Shown here one piece after another: positions 25,701 through 34,819 of a stretch of DNA of 64,000 bases. Numbering within the stretch: position 1 is the first letter of the stretch; each line of letters opens with the position of its first letter. Below the pieces are notes generated by a model. It was not told the origin of the DNA. It made no database searches and worked only from the letters and a program-made list of their open reading frames with translations. Source of the stretch: Anarhynchus alexandrinus (lineage: Eukaryota; Chordata; Aves; Charadriiformes; Charadriidae); the NCBI GenBank assembly GCA_008711295.1, contig VUYV01000090.1, positions 2,472,917-2,536,916 on the forward strand, given 5' to 3'. The position numbers were made by a program, and so were the translations under genes.

Positions 25701-28700
25701 CAGAAAAATAAACATTTTTCAGATGTTTCCATATCTTTATGTAAGCACTACCAAGTATTTTAAAAGCTGCATCTGTGTTTCCATAAACATAGAGAAACTT
25801 TCACTGCTAAATTCTTGCACTACAAAAAGAAACTGGAGCCTTGTACTTGGCACGTTCTGACAACATTTGGGAGAGCAGAATAAAATGCCCAGAAAGATTT
25901 ACTGCTCGCAAGGAAAAGGCAGAAACAGAAGGGGGTTGTTGTAAAAGAGTAGCCTGTGCTGATTTGCCACAGCCAAATCCTGTTCAGTCGACACTGTACT
26001 ACCGCCACTGACTATTCAATTGAACGCAAAAGGCTGGCTTTGACCAAAGGCTGGTCTCTGCTTTGTAACAAATGCAGTAATAATTGACAGCATTAATCAG
26101 AAACAAATTTTAAATTACTTCATCCTGTATGATGTAGCCGTTGATCTTCTCTCAGAACACCTCAGTATTTTCATTCAGTGTGTCCAGCAAAAAAAAACCC
26201 AAGTGAACTTCAGTGTCAACACCACCACGTTTAACGGATTACTGTGATGCCATATCACATATCAAAGCATTAACACACCAACCTGTCCCGTACTATGCAG
26301 CTATTTGAGTCCCTTGGCATACATAATCTTTAAAGACACTTTTGTTTCTTTAATCACTGCTTTCTGTATGTTTACAACTGAAGTAAAGCCACTCCATTTT
26401 TAAGGCAAAGCACATTTCTTAGAAAACTGGTTTCCCAGGCCAAGCAAAGGAGATGCAGGTTTATTAGAAACCATTATACAAGTTGATTTGGTATCCTGGG
26501 AAAGTCACCCAAATGAAAAAAAAAAAAAGTAGGCACAGGTATGGTAGGGCTCAGGCAATTGCCCCTGTACTACATGCTTGTGTTTTGGAGGTTACACAGG
26601 AGGACCGGGAACAAGTTGGGTGTTTCCCTTCAGGAGGTCTGCAACAGCCCCCCCCGCACACAGGAATCCTCCGACTGTGAAAATGCAAAAGTGACCTTTA
26701 TAAAGCAGGACCCAAGGAAAACAAAAGTGCTTGTGTCTGGGCTCAAAGGCCCCTGAATAGACTCTTTGAGCACACTGCTAGCGCCGAACAGCAACAATAC
26801 CACAAACAGGTCCTACTCTCCGTCCCACATCTGAATTTCCCGTTCTGAAAGGAAAAGTTGGGAGGAGAAAGAGAAATCTGGAGAGGATCCCCAGTGATGA
26901 ACATCTGACTGGGAATGTAAGGTCCCCGCTAGGAGAGAGGTTGTGCTTTCAGAGATGTTTCCAGAGTCCTGAGGGGACACCCTTAATTAGCTGAATGCTC
27001 ATGACGTTGCATCCATTCACTGCAAGCCAAGCGCTTGCTATACACAACAATACTGGGCAGGGTATGCTAAAAATCAATAATAAAAGAAGCAGACAAAAGT
27101 TAAGAAACAAGAATCAGGAATTTTCATGCATCCAAACCTCAGGAATTGATGTTAATATTTAATAACAACTTCTCAATGCCCTAACCAAGTAACTGCAGGA
27201 ACGATTCATGCTGTAACATTTCCAATTAGGAAGAAAGGCTGTGGAGAATTGGAATTCACCTTTATGTGAAACTGAGAAACGGCAGATGCCAACTATGAAA
27301 TGGAAATCCAAACTCCCTGACCCCAATGAGATTCTCTTAGCTCACACGTTCTAATTTTTAACATCTGCCAACAGTGTAGGAAGCTTTTATTTTAATTAGA
27401 AGGTGCACATTGATAATGAACATTTAATGAATGTTCCTTTTTCTGTGGGAAAGTGAATATATTTGCAATATCCAAGTCAATCACAGGCACTGTGCATGGG
27501 ATAGCAAAGTTAACAACTTCAGGAGTTCAGACTGAAGTGACGAATATATGTGTGACCCACACAGAATATAAAGAATCCCTGCGATTTCTCTGCTTCCCAC
27601 TGGAAAAAAATTGAAGTGAAAATACAATTGGCTTTTCTTTTCCAAATCGAAGTCCTGCAACTTGATTTAAAAGAGTCTACAACAGCCTGTAATTTCATGC
27701 AAGAACTATATTTTCAGTCATAATATAAAAACAATTTTTAACTCCAGTCTTTCAAAAATCAACTAAGAAAGCAGTAATTTACTAAAACTGATTTTTCTGG
27801 GATTCAATGCAAGTTAAAATGTAAAAAGAGATGAAAAATCTAAATTTAATTTCAGGAAGTTTTACCTCTACGTTCAACTTAAAATCAACTTTTTTCCTCT
27901 CACTCTTTTTAAAACATCATAAACACTTCCACATTTTCCGTTTCCTCAAAGGATTTCCAATTACTGCTCGCTAACTTATGTCTACAACACTGCTCTGAGA
28001 TATGCCCTTATTTACGAACACGGGGAAGCCAGTGCATAGTAAATCGGGATGTAACTTTCCAGCCCACTAGATCCTCTGAACTACTTGTTACGTAGACATT
28101 CATAATTTATTAGCATATTATGTACAGCAAAGTAGTTCAATGCACTTTCAAAATGGAGCAAGCTGCCTTGCACAGACTATTCTAACGTTACTGGTCAGAT
28201 CGGCAGAGACCAGTCACACAGATGAGGGACCCGGCAGGGCTCTGGACCCATCCCTTCAGACCGTGCCTGCCTTGATTTTCCTATGTGGTTTTGGGAAAAC
28301 ATTCCTGAGCTGCAAGAGGCCAAGCTGCTGGGTGACAAAGTTTTCACTTTGAGGGTGGTGAGGCACTGGAACAGGTTGCCCAGAGAGGTTGTTGAGTCCC
28401 CATCCCTGGAGGTGTTCAAGGCCAGGCTGGACATGGCCTTGGGCAACCTGGTCTAGTGGGAGGTGTCCCTGCCTATGGCAGGGGGGTTGGAACTCGATGA
28501 TCTTCAAGGTCCTTTCCAACCTAAACCATTCTATGATTCTATGACAACACGCTGTGGCAAGTCCCAGTAGAAGACACTGGCAGTCCTTTTGGAGGCCAGC
28601 AGCCTGGAAGATGCCTGGTAGATGCACAGCTCTGACCATGCTATGCATGCTAGGGTTCAGCAACAAGACCGTGTGATCCCTATCCCAGCAAGGCAGCTGA

Positions 28701-31700
28701 AGGATGCCCAAACAGAGTCCCCATGCCACCTGCAGTCTCACTGCACCCGTGAGCCCAGTCTTCCATGTCTCCTCTATGAAAGGCAGAAGATGGGTAACTT
28801 ATTTGGAGGGGTCTTTTGACCACGCCAAAACTTTAATCAGTCATTTGAGATCAGCATCAGCACTGCAACCAAATACCAGGTACATGCGGCGTTTGTTGCT
28901 CGCTCTTTCCCCTTCGGGCAGGTGTAACAGCTTTTTAACATGACGTATCGGCCCCAAAGGGGGCTCAGTAATCCCCGAACAATGGGGTGGGCCTGCTTGA
29001 GAAAAATGAGCTTAAGAAGCTCAATGAGACGTAAACTGTCTTGCAGTGTAACTAGCAGAGGGACGCCAAGCAGCTTATGAGACAACCTTTCTTGTTGAAA
29101 CCCTGACATTTGCCAATGGATAAGATCATATTTATGAGGCTTTTCAGCTTACATAAGGTGAGACATGACAAAGGGCAGCGACATCCAAGCTTTAGAGCCA
29201 AAAGCTCTTCCAAATTATCTAGATTTAACCGGCCACTTTGTAGAGTTATTGCTACTTCGCTGACAAAAGACCTTGGTCACTACGAACCACCTTGCTCATC
29301 ATATTTATGGCACTGAAAAACCTCTGGCCCAGTGACTTCTTCCTTAAAGACACCTCTATTTGCTGAGACTTAACAAGTTTTTCATTTAAAAAAAAATCAA
29401 GAGCACATATACTCAAGAAACAGCAATAGAGATGGACATACATACATTTGAACCAGGTCAAAGTCACCTTTTTATTGCCCTTACACTAGCCCTGACAACA
29501 ATCATCAACAGAAACAACCTTTACTGACATGCCACAAAGCAACAACCATTTGCTTTTTAAATGTATTATTCTCTCATTGCACATGTATAAACCACATAAA
29601 TGTTAAAATGAGATAACTTGTGTACACAGATGGGAGGATTAAAAAAAAGAGGAGGGAAATGGCCCCAATTTAACCATGTCCTGCTGAGTATCCTTGAGCT
29701 ATCAATGCTTTACAAACAACTACTTCCAACAACCTCTACAGTTTGTGACTTGAGACAAAGCAAAAAAGGCCATACGATACTTAACTTTTGATTTTTGCAA
29801 AGCCTGGAGAGGTAGTTTCTGTAAACATTTGGGATGAGCATTAGGACTGACTACCCCAAATCTGACTGCAGCAAGGGAGCGGGAGGAAGTCAGAGAAATA
29901 CAAAGACACGTATTTCAATGTGTCCATCTTTTCTGTCTTGAACATGTAATAAATGCTTGTGGAATACAAATGGTCTTTAAAGCAGCTAGCTGCTTAAAAT
30001 AATCAAGGGCAGGGAAATTAAGGCACATGAAATGTAAACTGTTTAATAGGCAATAATAGCTCAATCAGTATGCAACAAGATCTCCCAATGCATTAAAAAG
30101 TGACAATTATTGGTTGTATAAGTGACAGCTTAAAAGATGCCTTAATCAAGAAAGAAAAATTATTTACTGAACTTCTCAAATGTCAAATTAAGCTTCTTCA
30201 CTAAATGTTCATTAACTGCCAAGAAAATTCTTATTAATTTTAAAGCACAATGAACGCACTCACACAGAATGGCTTTATTTGATGCAAACTTCATTTCTTG
30301 CCAGCCTATGTTTCCCTTCCTCTGATGAAGTGATATTACCAAAGATTCTAGTATCTTTTTTATCAGATCGGATTTTAAGACACGGGAGAGATCCTATCCC
30401 TCCACTCCGACCAAAATACTACCCCAAGTGTCACATTACCAGAGCCTTAAAGTCACCCTAACTTCCAGTACGTTTTACCATGCTTCGCATTACACCTCTC
30501 TGAGATGGCAACACAGCAACATCTTGCATTAAATAAATGTTTGCTGACTCATCTCCTTCCCCAGTCCGCTGGCAGACACAAACCACATAACGCCCCAAAC
30601 ATACCATATACACAGCGAGCTGCCAGCCAGAAGTTAAAAAGCAGCATATCGCATAAATGCTGGCTGCTTCCTTCCTCTTGTGGTTTCCAGCTCTGACTCT
30701 GTTTGTTGTACTTGATGAGCTAGTAACTTGCTTGAGACTCTGCTTAATAGACTCAGCCCTTATGCCCCACAAGGGAACATCTCACCTATTATTTTTTTTT
30801 CCCTCCAAATATAGAATTCTCCAGGCTTTCTGCATGCCAAAACAACCTTGGAAAGCTACCCTGATGACAAAGGACTGAAGGATATATGCAGTCAAGACCT
30901 GTTACTGCAGCGAGGAGTAAGAATTTAGAACTTGGTCCCCACTCACACATGGGATTTTACTATCTTTTGTGTTAGTGAAGGCATAACTTAAAGAATCCTC
31001 TTACACACCCCTGCATAGTCAGTAAGGCTGCCCTTGTGGACAGTGGTGATAATATCTCAGAGAAATTAGGTTCAAGTAGCAAAAAGCAAGATGAACCTTA
31101 CAAGTGCTCACTTTCAGATACATTAAAGGTGTTAAAAAAATAATGTCACTGCCCAAGAGTGCTGCCAATGCATCCACAGCAACCGCTGCAAGGATAACTC
31201 TATGCACTGGGAAACACATCCAAGTGTCCACTGCAATTGTGTCCACTTTGCCAGATGCTCCAGTTGTGCAAAGAAAACAGCACCGCTGCAACAGGCAAGT
31301 GCCCTTCAGTCTTGGTCTCCCAGATATTTTCCCATAGAACCTTAACAAGATCTGTCTAAAAGCACATAAAATTAGTACTGAAAGGAGAAAGACTGCACAT
31401 ACCACCCAAAAAAGATTTGGTCTTAAGTGCGGATGCATGTTTGCTAGGAAAAAAAAAAAATCAGGAGGCAGCAAAGACCTTACCACCTCAAGAACCTGAG
31501 CCTCATTTCTCCAATGACTCTGAATAATGAGCAAAATCTTTCCCCAGATCCCAAATCACCTAAATCCACAAATAATCAGACTACAATCAACATCCCCAGC
31601 AAAGGCTACAGTGCAGCCCAACTTCCTTTACCACCCCACTGATACAAAGTTCATTCACCAGAAAGAAAACATAGCAAATCACCAAAGGTAGAAAGAAGGG

Positions 31701-33486
31701 ACTGGGAGACCAGAGAATTTCTGATGACAGGAAAGTAGGCAGAAGTTATAGATGCTACTCATGAGGAAGGTAGAGGTACTGAAAAACCTGCAGCAACGAA
31801 GGTGGGGATTGTACTATCACTCGACTCATTCTGTCTTACCAGCACAAGCCAATGTTTTCGGTAGGAAATTAGACTTTTGGTGGCATACTTCGGAGAATAT
31901 TTGAACAAGAACACTTACTCAGCTGAAGGGAACACCAGGATTTCGGTCTTAGTGACTAATAGAAGCTTATCTTTGGTGTTGTCTTGGCAGAGGATATTAA
32001 GATAAGCTGCATCTGAAGGGAATCACTTTCAGAGCTGCTGCCGCTGATACAGTACTGCTGCTGCTACTCACACAGTAGCCTTAAGCTACTGTGCACCCTG
32101 GAACATATCTACTGCACAGTAGAGTTGTCATGGAACTTTACAAAGCTCATTCAATTTACAGCAAATTAAGAAAAAAGGGAATCATTGTCCTTAAATAAGA
32201 AGTTTCTGGAGTTCTTACATTTTCTCAATTTCAAATATACTATTTTTGTTTGGAGATTTTCCACTGATACGAGTGCTAATGACTTGCGTCACCCATGAAT
32301 GTGAGACACTGAACTTTTGGGAGACAAGCTAGGAGACTTTCTCGACCTGGGAGTAAAACCTTTTTTTAGTATTTCATCCACGCTTAGGGTAAAACCAAAA
32401 GAAACATACTAGATCCCAAGCCTTTTTGACTGTTTACATAAAAAAAGCCCAATTTGGGATAAGCAGAGAAACTCTCATCAAGAATACTGATCTTGTGGGA
32501 GAGAGGACTGCCATCTGCAAACACTTCTACTATTTTCTGCCTTAGCAACCAGTTTCCACTCACAAGATGAAGGAATTCTTCATTTCTTAACCTTGCAAAT
32601 AATGGCATACCTAAAAACCTAGAGGCATACCACAATTTAGTCTCTTTTCATTTTCAAAGCTTCTACAGAAGTCTCATTATCGTATTAGCCATCGGACTTC
32701 CACGTTCCCAACTTTCATAAACACACAGTCAACTTTTATTTTTCACTGCATAATAATGCAAGGCCTTCCTGTTAGTGCAGGTAAACAAGTTAACTTGACA
32801 ATACATTTTTAAAACAAGATTAACTTCTCCCTTCCTCAGACCTTTCGCCCCAAAGCCAACCATCATATTGCCACGCCTATTTTATCCTGGTGACTGAAAT
32901 ATAAAAAATAAAATTAAATTAAATTAAAAAAAAAAGGCACCACTCTTTAAAGATCATTTATTTCAACAAAAATACTCTGCTGCAATGCTTTTATAATACT
33001 TGCTGCACGCTCTACGCCTTATTAAACCCTTGTGGCTACGTTACTGCTGCACTTTAACAAAAAGGAGGTTAACAAAAAGGACAGATACTCAACAGGCGGC
33101 CCCTCTGCTCATCTCCACACGGTACCGGGGAAGTTTCGGGGCCGGCGGGGGCCCTGAGCGAAGGCAGCCCCCGCCCCTCCCGCACCTTTGCCAGAGAACC
33201 GACCCGCTGCCTCCCTCCTCTGCCCCGACGTCCTCTCTCCTCCCCCATCCCCCCGGCAGCCGTGGCGGGGATGGCTACCCCCGGGACCCCCCGCCGGTCG
33301 GCTGAGGAAGGGGTTAAAAGCCCCGAGGGGGGCAGAGACCGAGGCGCTCCCCCCGCCCTCCCCGAGCCCCGCCGCCCGGCCGAGAGGGCGCCGTCGCCTT
33401 GAGGGGCGGCGGCCCCCGCTGAAGCGGGGAGAGAGGAGGGAAGAGGGAGAAGGTGTGTCCGGCCCCCGGCAGCCTTTACCCTCCAT
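7585..33486 (-). CDS. GADL1: GADL1, acidic amino acid decarboxylase, 5' half (exons 1-9, 3' part off the left edge)
   Basis: This is the spliced gene made of the exons listed separately below. GADL1 is a cytosolic PLP-dependent group II decarboxylase. Family knowledge says it decarboxylates aspartate (and cysteine sulfinate) to give beta-alanine and hypotaurine, feeding carnosine and anserine synthesis in muscle and brain. The joined exons give about 291 residues. Visible family motifs are [10 protein letters not shown] near residues 13-22, [11 protein letters not shown] near 104-114, YTYEVSPVF near 134-142, GGSVSNMYA near 169-177, [13 protein letters not shown] near 208-220 and LWLHVD at 286-291. 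Every intron has GT-AG ends and every junction keeps frame. The [10 protein letters not shown]-terminal segment and the [12 protein letters not shown] segment favour GADL1 over the paralogue CSAD. The PLP-lysine exon and the C-terminal half are not in the window, so catalytic competence cannot be judged. Promoter-to-edge span is about 33 kb. Confidence 0.93.
8165..8320 (-). repeat. Possible MIR-like SINE relic
   Basis: The plus strand shows GTGATTTGCCTCGGGCAGCG, then GGCACAGCACACACAG, then a CCAACGCCTGGCC segment and GCGCTAATCTCC. This resembles, in order, the reverse complement of an amniote CORE-SINE. Divergence is high and I could not align it exactly. Confidence 0.35.
8677..8785. repeat. 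Tandem duplication with an ambiguous base
   Basis: Units 8677-8733 and 8740-8785 share GCGTGCTGAAGGAA and then CAGCATCTGACCCACAGCAT with GACAATGC. Unit 1 carries an extra CTCCTCTGCA-type insertion of about 10 bases. The single N at 8734 lies exactly at the unit boundary, so copy number or junction sequence may be an assembly problem. Confidence 0.88.
11131..11185 (-). CDS. GADL1: GADL1 exon 8 (residues about 234-252)
   Basis: The acceptor GTGTCCCTTAG precedes 55 coding bases, and the donor AAAGAG|GTGAGA follows. It encodes (R)[18 protein letters not shown], a charged surface helix conserved in GADL1 and CSAD. This exon is too short to show as a long open frame and was found by family pattern and phase. 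It sits 115 bases from exon 7. Confidence 0.94.
11186..11300 (-). other. GADL1 intron 7 (115 bases)
   Basis: The donor GTAAGC and acceptor CCCTTAG flank the shortest intron in view. It carries no repeat. Confidence 0.92.
11301..11380 (-). CDS. GADL1: GADL1 exon 7 (residues about 208-234), PLP-stacking histidine
   Basis: The acceptor TTATTTACAG precedes 80 coding bases, and the donor GAAAG|GTAAGC follows. It encodes [20 protein letters not shown] and then FIKTDE plus a split Arg. The His of CHYS corresponds, by family knowledge, to the histidine that stacks on the PLP ring. Intron 6, upstream, is 5.8 kb. Intron 7, downstream, is only 115 bases. Confidence 0.95.
11381..17142 (-). other. GADL1 intron 6
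   Basis: This is about 5.8 kb of AT-rich non-coding DNA. Apart from the ancient CR1 3' end at about 11.8-12.0 kb and several T or A runs (12533-12546, 14094-14107, 16792-16803), I see nothing interpretable. Confidence 0.85.
11780..12035 (+). mobile_element. Ancient CR1-type LINE 3' end
   Basis: The segment TTATTGCCCACTGCCAGAGA, then GAGGATACTATGCTAAACTG, then ACCCTTGGCCTGATCCAGCA matches the 3' end of archosaur/turtle CR1 (consensus around GGATACTGG-CTAGATGGACC-TTGGTCTGA-CCAGTATGGC). The bases just upstream fit the less conserved region before it. It is a 5'-truncated, diverged copy, opposite to GADL1 transcription. Confidence 0.65.
17143..17258 (-). CDS. GADL1: GADL1 exon 6 (residues about 169-207), PLP-binding loop
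   Basis: The acceptor CTTTCTGCAG precedes 116 coding bases, and the donor GAAGAG|GTAAAA follows. It encodes [20 protein letters not shown] and then [19 protein letters not shown]. The GS-S-N pattern is the phosphate-binding loop of the PLP fold in this family. The exon ends in phase 0 immediately before the conserved CHYS motif. Confidence 0.95.
17259..18704 (-). other. GADL1 intron 5
   Basis: About 1.4 kb with no recognisable gene. A G-run (near 17998) and a C-run (near 18041) of six to seven bases flank a short AT segment. No named repeat was identified. Confidence 0.88.
18705..18811 (-). CDS. GADL1: GADL1 exon 5 (residues about 133-169)
   Basis: The acceptor TTTTTGTTCAG precedes 107 coding bases, and the donor CCAG|GTAGGA follows. 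It encodes [20 protein letters not shown] and then [16 protein letters not shown], the segment leading into the PLP-phosphate-binding loop. The splice splits the first Gly of the GGS loop. Similarity to mammalian GADL1 over this exon is nearly complete by eye. Confidence 0.95.
18812..19536 (-). other. GADL1 intron 4
   Basis: About 0.7 kb of non-coding sequence with an A-run near 19241. Nothing else is seen. Confidence 0.9.
19537..19627 (-). CDS. GADL1: GADL1 exon 4 (residues about 103-133)
   Basis: The acceptor CAG is at 19628-19630, followed by 91 coding bases and the donor GT|GTAAGT. It encodes (S)[20 protein letters not shown], then FITEALNPS and a split Val. [11 protein letters not shown] is a strongly conserved signature of the decarboxylase family and forms part of the active-site entrance. 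The first residue is a split Ser. Entry phase 1 and exit phase 2 match exons 3 and 5. Confidence 0.94.
19628..21333 (-). other. GADL1 intron 3
   Basis: About 1.7 kb of non-coding sequence. No repeat family was recognised. Confidence 0.9.
21334..21460 (-). CDS. GADL1: GADL1 exon 3 (residues about 61-103)
   Basis: The acceptor CCATCTCTAG precedes 127 coding bases, and the donor ACCA|GTAAGA follows. Translation starts [20 protein letters not shown] and ends [10 protein letters not shown] plus one base. This is the conserved helical segment before the substrate-facing HPRFFNQ motif. No open frame shown for this stretch corresponds to it because it has no internal start codon. It was recovered from the family pattern and confirmed by splice phase (in phase 0, out phase 1). 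Confidence 0.93.
21461..22261 (-). other. GADL1 intron 2
   Basis: About 0.8 kb of non-coding sequence. A short open frame in it has no family resemblance. Confidence 0.9.
22262..22434 (-). CDS. GADL1: GADL1 exon 2 (residues about 3-60)
   Basis: The minus strand shows an acceptor TTATCTTACAG at 22435 and onward, 173 coding bases, then the donor AAAAG|GTAAAG. The exon begins with the last two bases of a split codon (phase 1) and ends in phase 0. It encodes the N-terminal segment with the GADL1 hallmark [10 protein letters not shown], then an amphipathic stretch ([20 protein letters not shown]) typical of the N-terminal dimerisation helices of group II decarboxylases. An in-frame Met (residue 10) has G at -3 and could serve as an alternative start if exon 1 is non-coding. 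Confidence 0.93.
28340..28543 (+). mobile_element. Young avian CR1 LINE 3' end
   Basis: This is the classic bird CR1 3' end: GGTGAGGCACTGGAACAGGT near 28358, GGCAACCTGGTCTAGTGGGA near 28442, GGTTGGAACTCGATGATCTT near 28486, and the octamer tail ATTCTATGATTCTATG at 28528-28543. It is truncated at the 5' end, so only about 200 bases remain. It lies in antisense orientation inside GADL1 intron 1. It reads much closer to consensus than the older CR1 pieces in this window. Confidence 0.95.
28550..29120. other. Unassigned GC-richer block with two short hairpins
   Basis: This stretch follows the CR1 tail and is richer in G+C than the flanking intron. It contains GCCCCAAAGGGGGC (28951-28964) and ATCCCCGAACAATGGGGT (28971-28988), each able to form a small hairpin. 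I could not assign it to a repeat family or gene; an old LTR or DNA transposon fragment is possible. Confidence 0.3.
32900..32935 (+). repeat. TAAAT/AAATT-type simple repeat
   Basis: Short AT-only pentamer units (AAATT repeated) end in a run of ten A. It is located in intron 1. Confidence 0.85.
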
Positions 33487-34010
33487 CTCGCCTTCGCGGT
33501 GGGCGCCGGGTGCGGACCGGAGGCACCTCCCCGGCGTGGCCCTGGGCCGCTCCCGCGTCGCGCCGTCCCGGGCCGGGGCCGTGGCCGAGCCGTAGCCCGC
33601 AGCTTTCGCCCCGCGCACCCGCCGCTGCCTTCGGGCCGCCTATTAATACCCTCGGCGCCGCTGGCCCGCCGCCAGCCGCCTCCTCCGGCGGGGAAAACAG
33701 AGGGGGGTGGGGTGGGTAACGGGGCACGGCCGGGCGAACCGGAGGAGCCGCCCGTAGGGTTTCCCTGCCCGGCTACCCCCTCCCCGTCGGCGGGCGCCGG
33801 CCGGCGGGGAGGCCGCGATACGTGAGGGCGTGTGTAATGCCCTGGAGCTGCCCTTATTTCCCCAAGTCGGGGGTTGACCCGGTGTCTTAAAAGGCTCCCC
33901 GGGGGGTGAGCGGCAGCGGGCAGGCAGCTGGCTGCCGGGCCCGCTCCTCCCTGCCCGCCTGCCCGCTGCCACCGCTGGGCAAAGCCCGGGCGGGCACCGC
34001 CGGCCGCTAA
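33105..34010 (-). promoter_or_regulatory. CpG island, probable GADL1 promoter and first exon
   Basis: About 900 bases are very GC-rich with dense CG dinucleotides and GGGCGG/CCGCCC-like boxes, while sequence on both sides is AT-rich. It is the only such island in the window. It sits 11 kb upstream of GADL1 exon 2 on the sense side and contains the proposed exon 1. A TATTAATA element at 33641-33648 could act as an AT box, but its role is unproven. The long open frames in the island on both strands reflect lack of stop codons in GC-rich DNA and are not annotated as genes. A divergent plus-strand transcript cannot be excluded. Confidence 0.8.
33480..33486 (-). CDS. GADL1: GADL1 exon 1, coding part (start codon plus four bases)
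   Basis: In the CpG island the minus strand reads an ATG with G at -3 and G at +4 (strong Kozak context). A splice donor G|GTAAAG follows after only seven coding bases (ATG GAG G). The leftover G joins the TT at the start of exon 2 to give Val, so the protein would begin [10 protein letters not shown]. There is no ATG on the minus strand between here and the far end of the island. The frame upstream is closed by a stop at 33640-33642, so this is the first possible start in the island. The 5' UTR extends rightwards to an unknown start site. The alternative is a non-coding exon 1 with translation starting at Met10 in exon 2. The call rests on phase and context, not on transcript data. Confidence 0.6.
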
Positions 34011-34344
34011 GGGCTATTTTTAAGGCCTCCGAGTGAGTTGTGGCTGACCTCCTTCTGTCAGTTTATTCCAGGACGCCAGCCCCATTCCAGGCGACGCAGG
34101 CCTTCTTAATGCTCATCCCTTTAGTTCCTCGTAATTCCTACCTTTTTTTTTTTTCCTAAAAAAGGCAAACAAGCCTTTTTACAAAAGGCGTTAGCGCTGT
34201 TGTCACAGGAAAGTCTGAAAGCACCCGAAAATTCACTACCAAAGCCCCCAAAAGCTCACGTCCTCCATTAAGATGCAGGCCTGATTAAAGTTGGGCAAAG
34301 ATTTTTGGAAGCTGGTGAAATGTTCAGGCGTGAATTGAATGCTC

Positions 34345-34619
34345 GTTCATGTAGGATGAGGGGGAATGGCTTCAAACCAGAAGAAGGTCGATTTAGGTTA
34401 GATATTAGGATGAAATTTTTCACTATGAGGGCGGTGAGACATGGAAACGGGTTGCCAAGAGAAGTTGTGGATGCCCCACCCCTGGAGGTCTTTAAGGCCA
34501 GGCTGGATGGGGCTTTGAGCAACCTGGTCTAGTGGGAGGTGTCCCTGCCCATGGCAGGGGGGTTGGAACTCAATGATCTTCAAGGTCCCTTCGAACCCAA
34601 ACCATTCCGTGATTCTATG
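34345..34619 (+). mobile_element. Young avian CR1 LINE 3' end
   Basis: This is a second bird CR1 3' end in the same orientation as the 28.3-kb copy. It reads GGGGAATGGCTTCAAACC, then GATTTAGGTTAGATATTAGG and ATGAAATTTTTCACTATGAG, and the conserved GAGCAACCTGGTCTAGTGGG near 34516. It ends with an imperfect octamer pair, ATTCCGTGATTCTATG (34604-34619). It is truncated at the 5' end. It lies about 0.35 kb beyond the CpG island, upstream of GADL1. Confidence 0.95.
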
Positions 34620-34819
34620 TAGTATCCTAATTTTCCTTGCTTGTGAGGAGAAAAATGTCACCCTTTTCTAGCTTCAGCTGCAGCCTTTACAAAGTCATTA
34701 ATAACTTCTACAACTTGCAGAAGGTAATTTTGTAGCCCAATAGATATCCTAAAGCGCAAGAGATTTCAGCCTTATTGTGATAGATAAAAATGGTAGATAT
34801 CACTAAATTAAAAGTTCTT

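Larger units (their letters stand above)
22435..33479 (-). other. GADL1 intron 1
   Basis: About 11 kb between exon 2 and the CpG island. It contains the younger CR1 tail at 28.3-28.5 kb, an unassigned GC-richer block just after it, and a TAAAT-type simple repeat at 32900-32935. Open frames up to 171 codons (for example 31019-31534, minus) have no recognisable domain and are treated as chance. Confidence 0.7.

Noticed and set aside
27418..27436. Palindrome GAACATT-TAATG-AATGTTC
   Set aside because: It resembles a hormone-response half-site pair, but the spacing (5) does not fit the usual glucocorticoid/androgen spacing of 3, and short palindromes are common in 64 kb.
31019..31534. 171-codon minus-strand open frame in intron 1 with hydrophobic stretches
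   Set aside because: No family motif, no splice-supported context, and overlapping open frames on the other strand. Likely chance.
33109..33825. Long overlapping open frames on both strands in the CpG island (up to 169 codons)
   Set aside because: They arise because GC-rich DNA lacks stop codons. They show Pro/Arg/Gly-rich low-complexity content with no domain, and they begin at GTG rather than ATG in the frame shared with GADL1.
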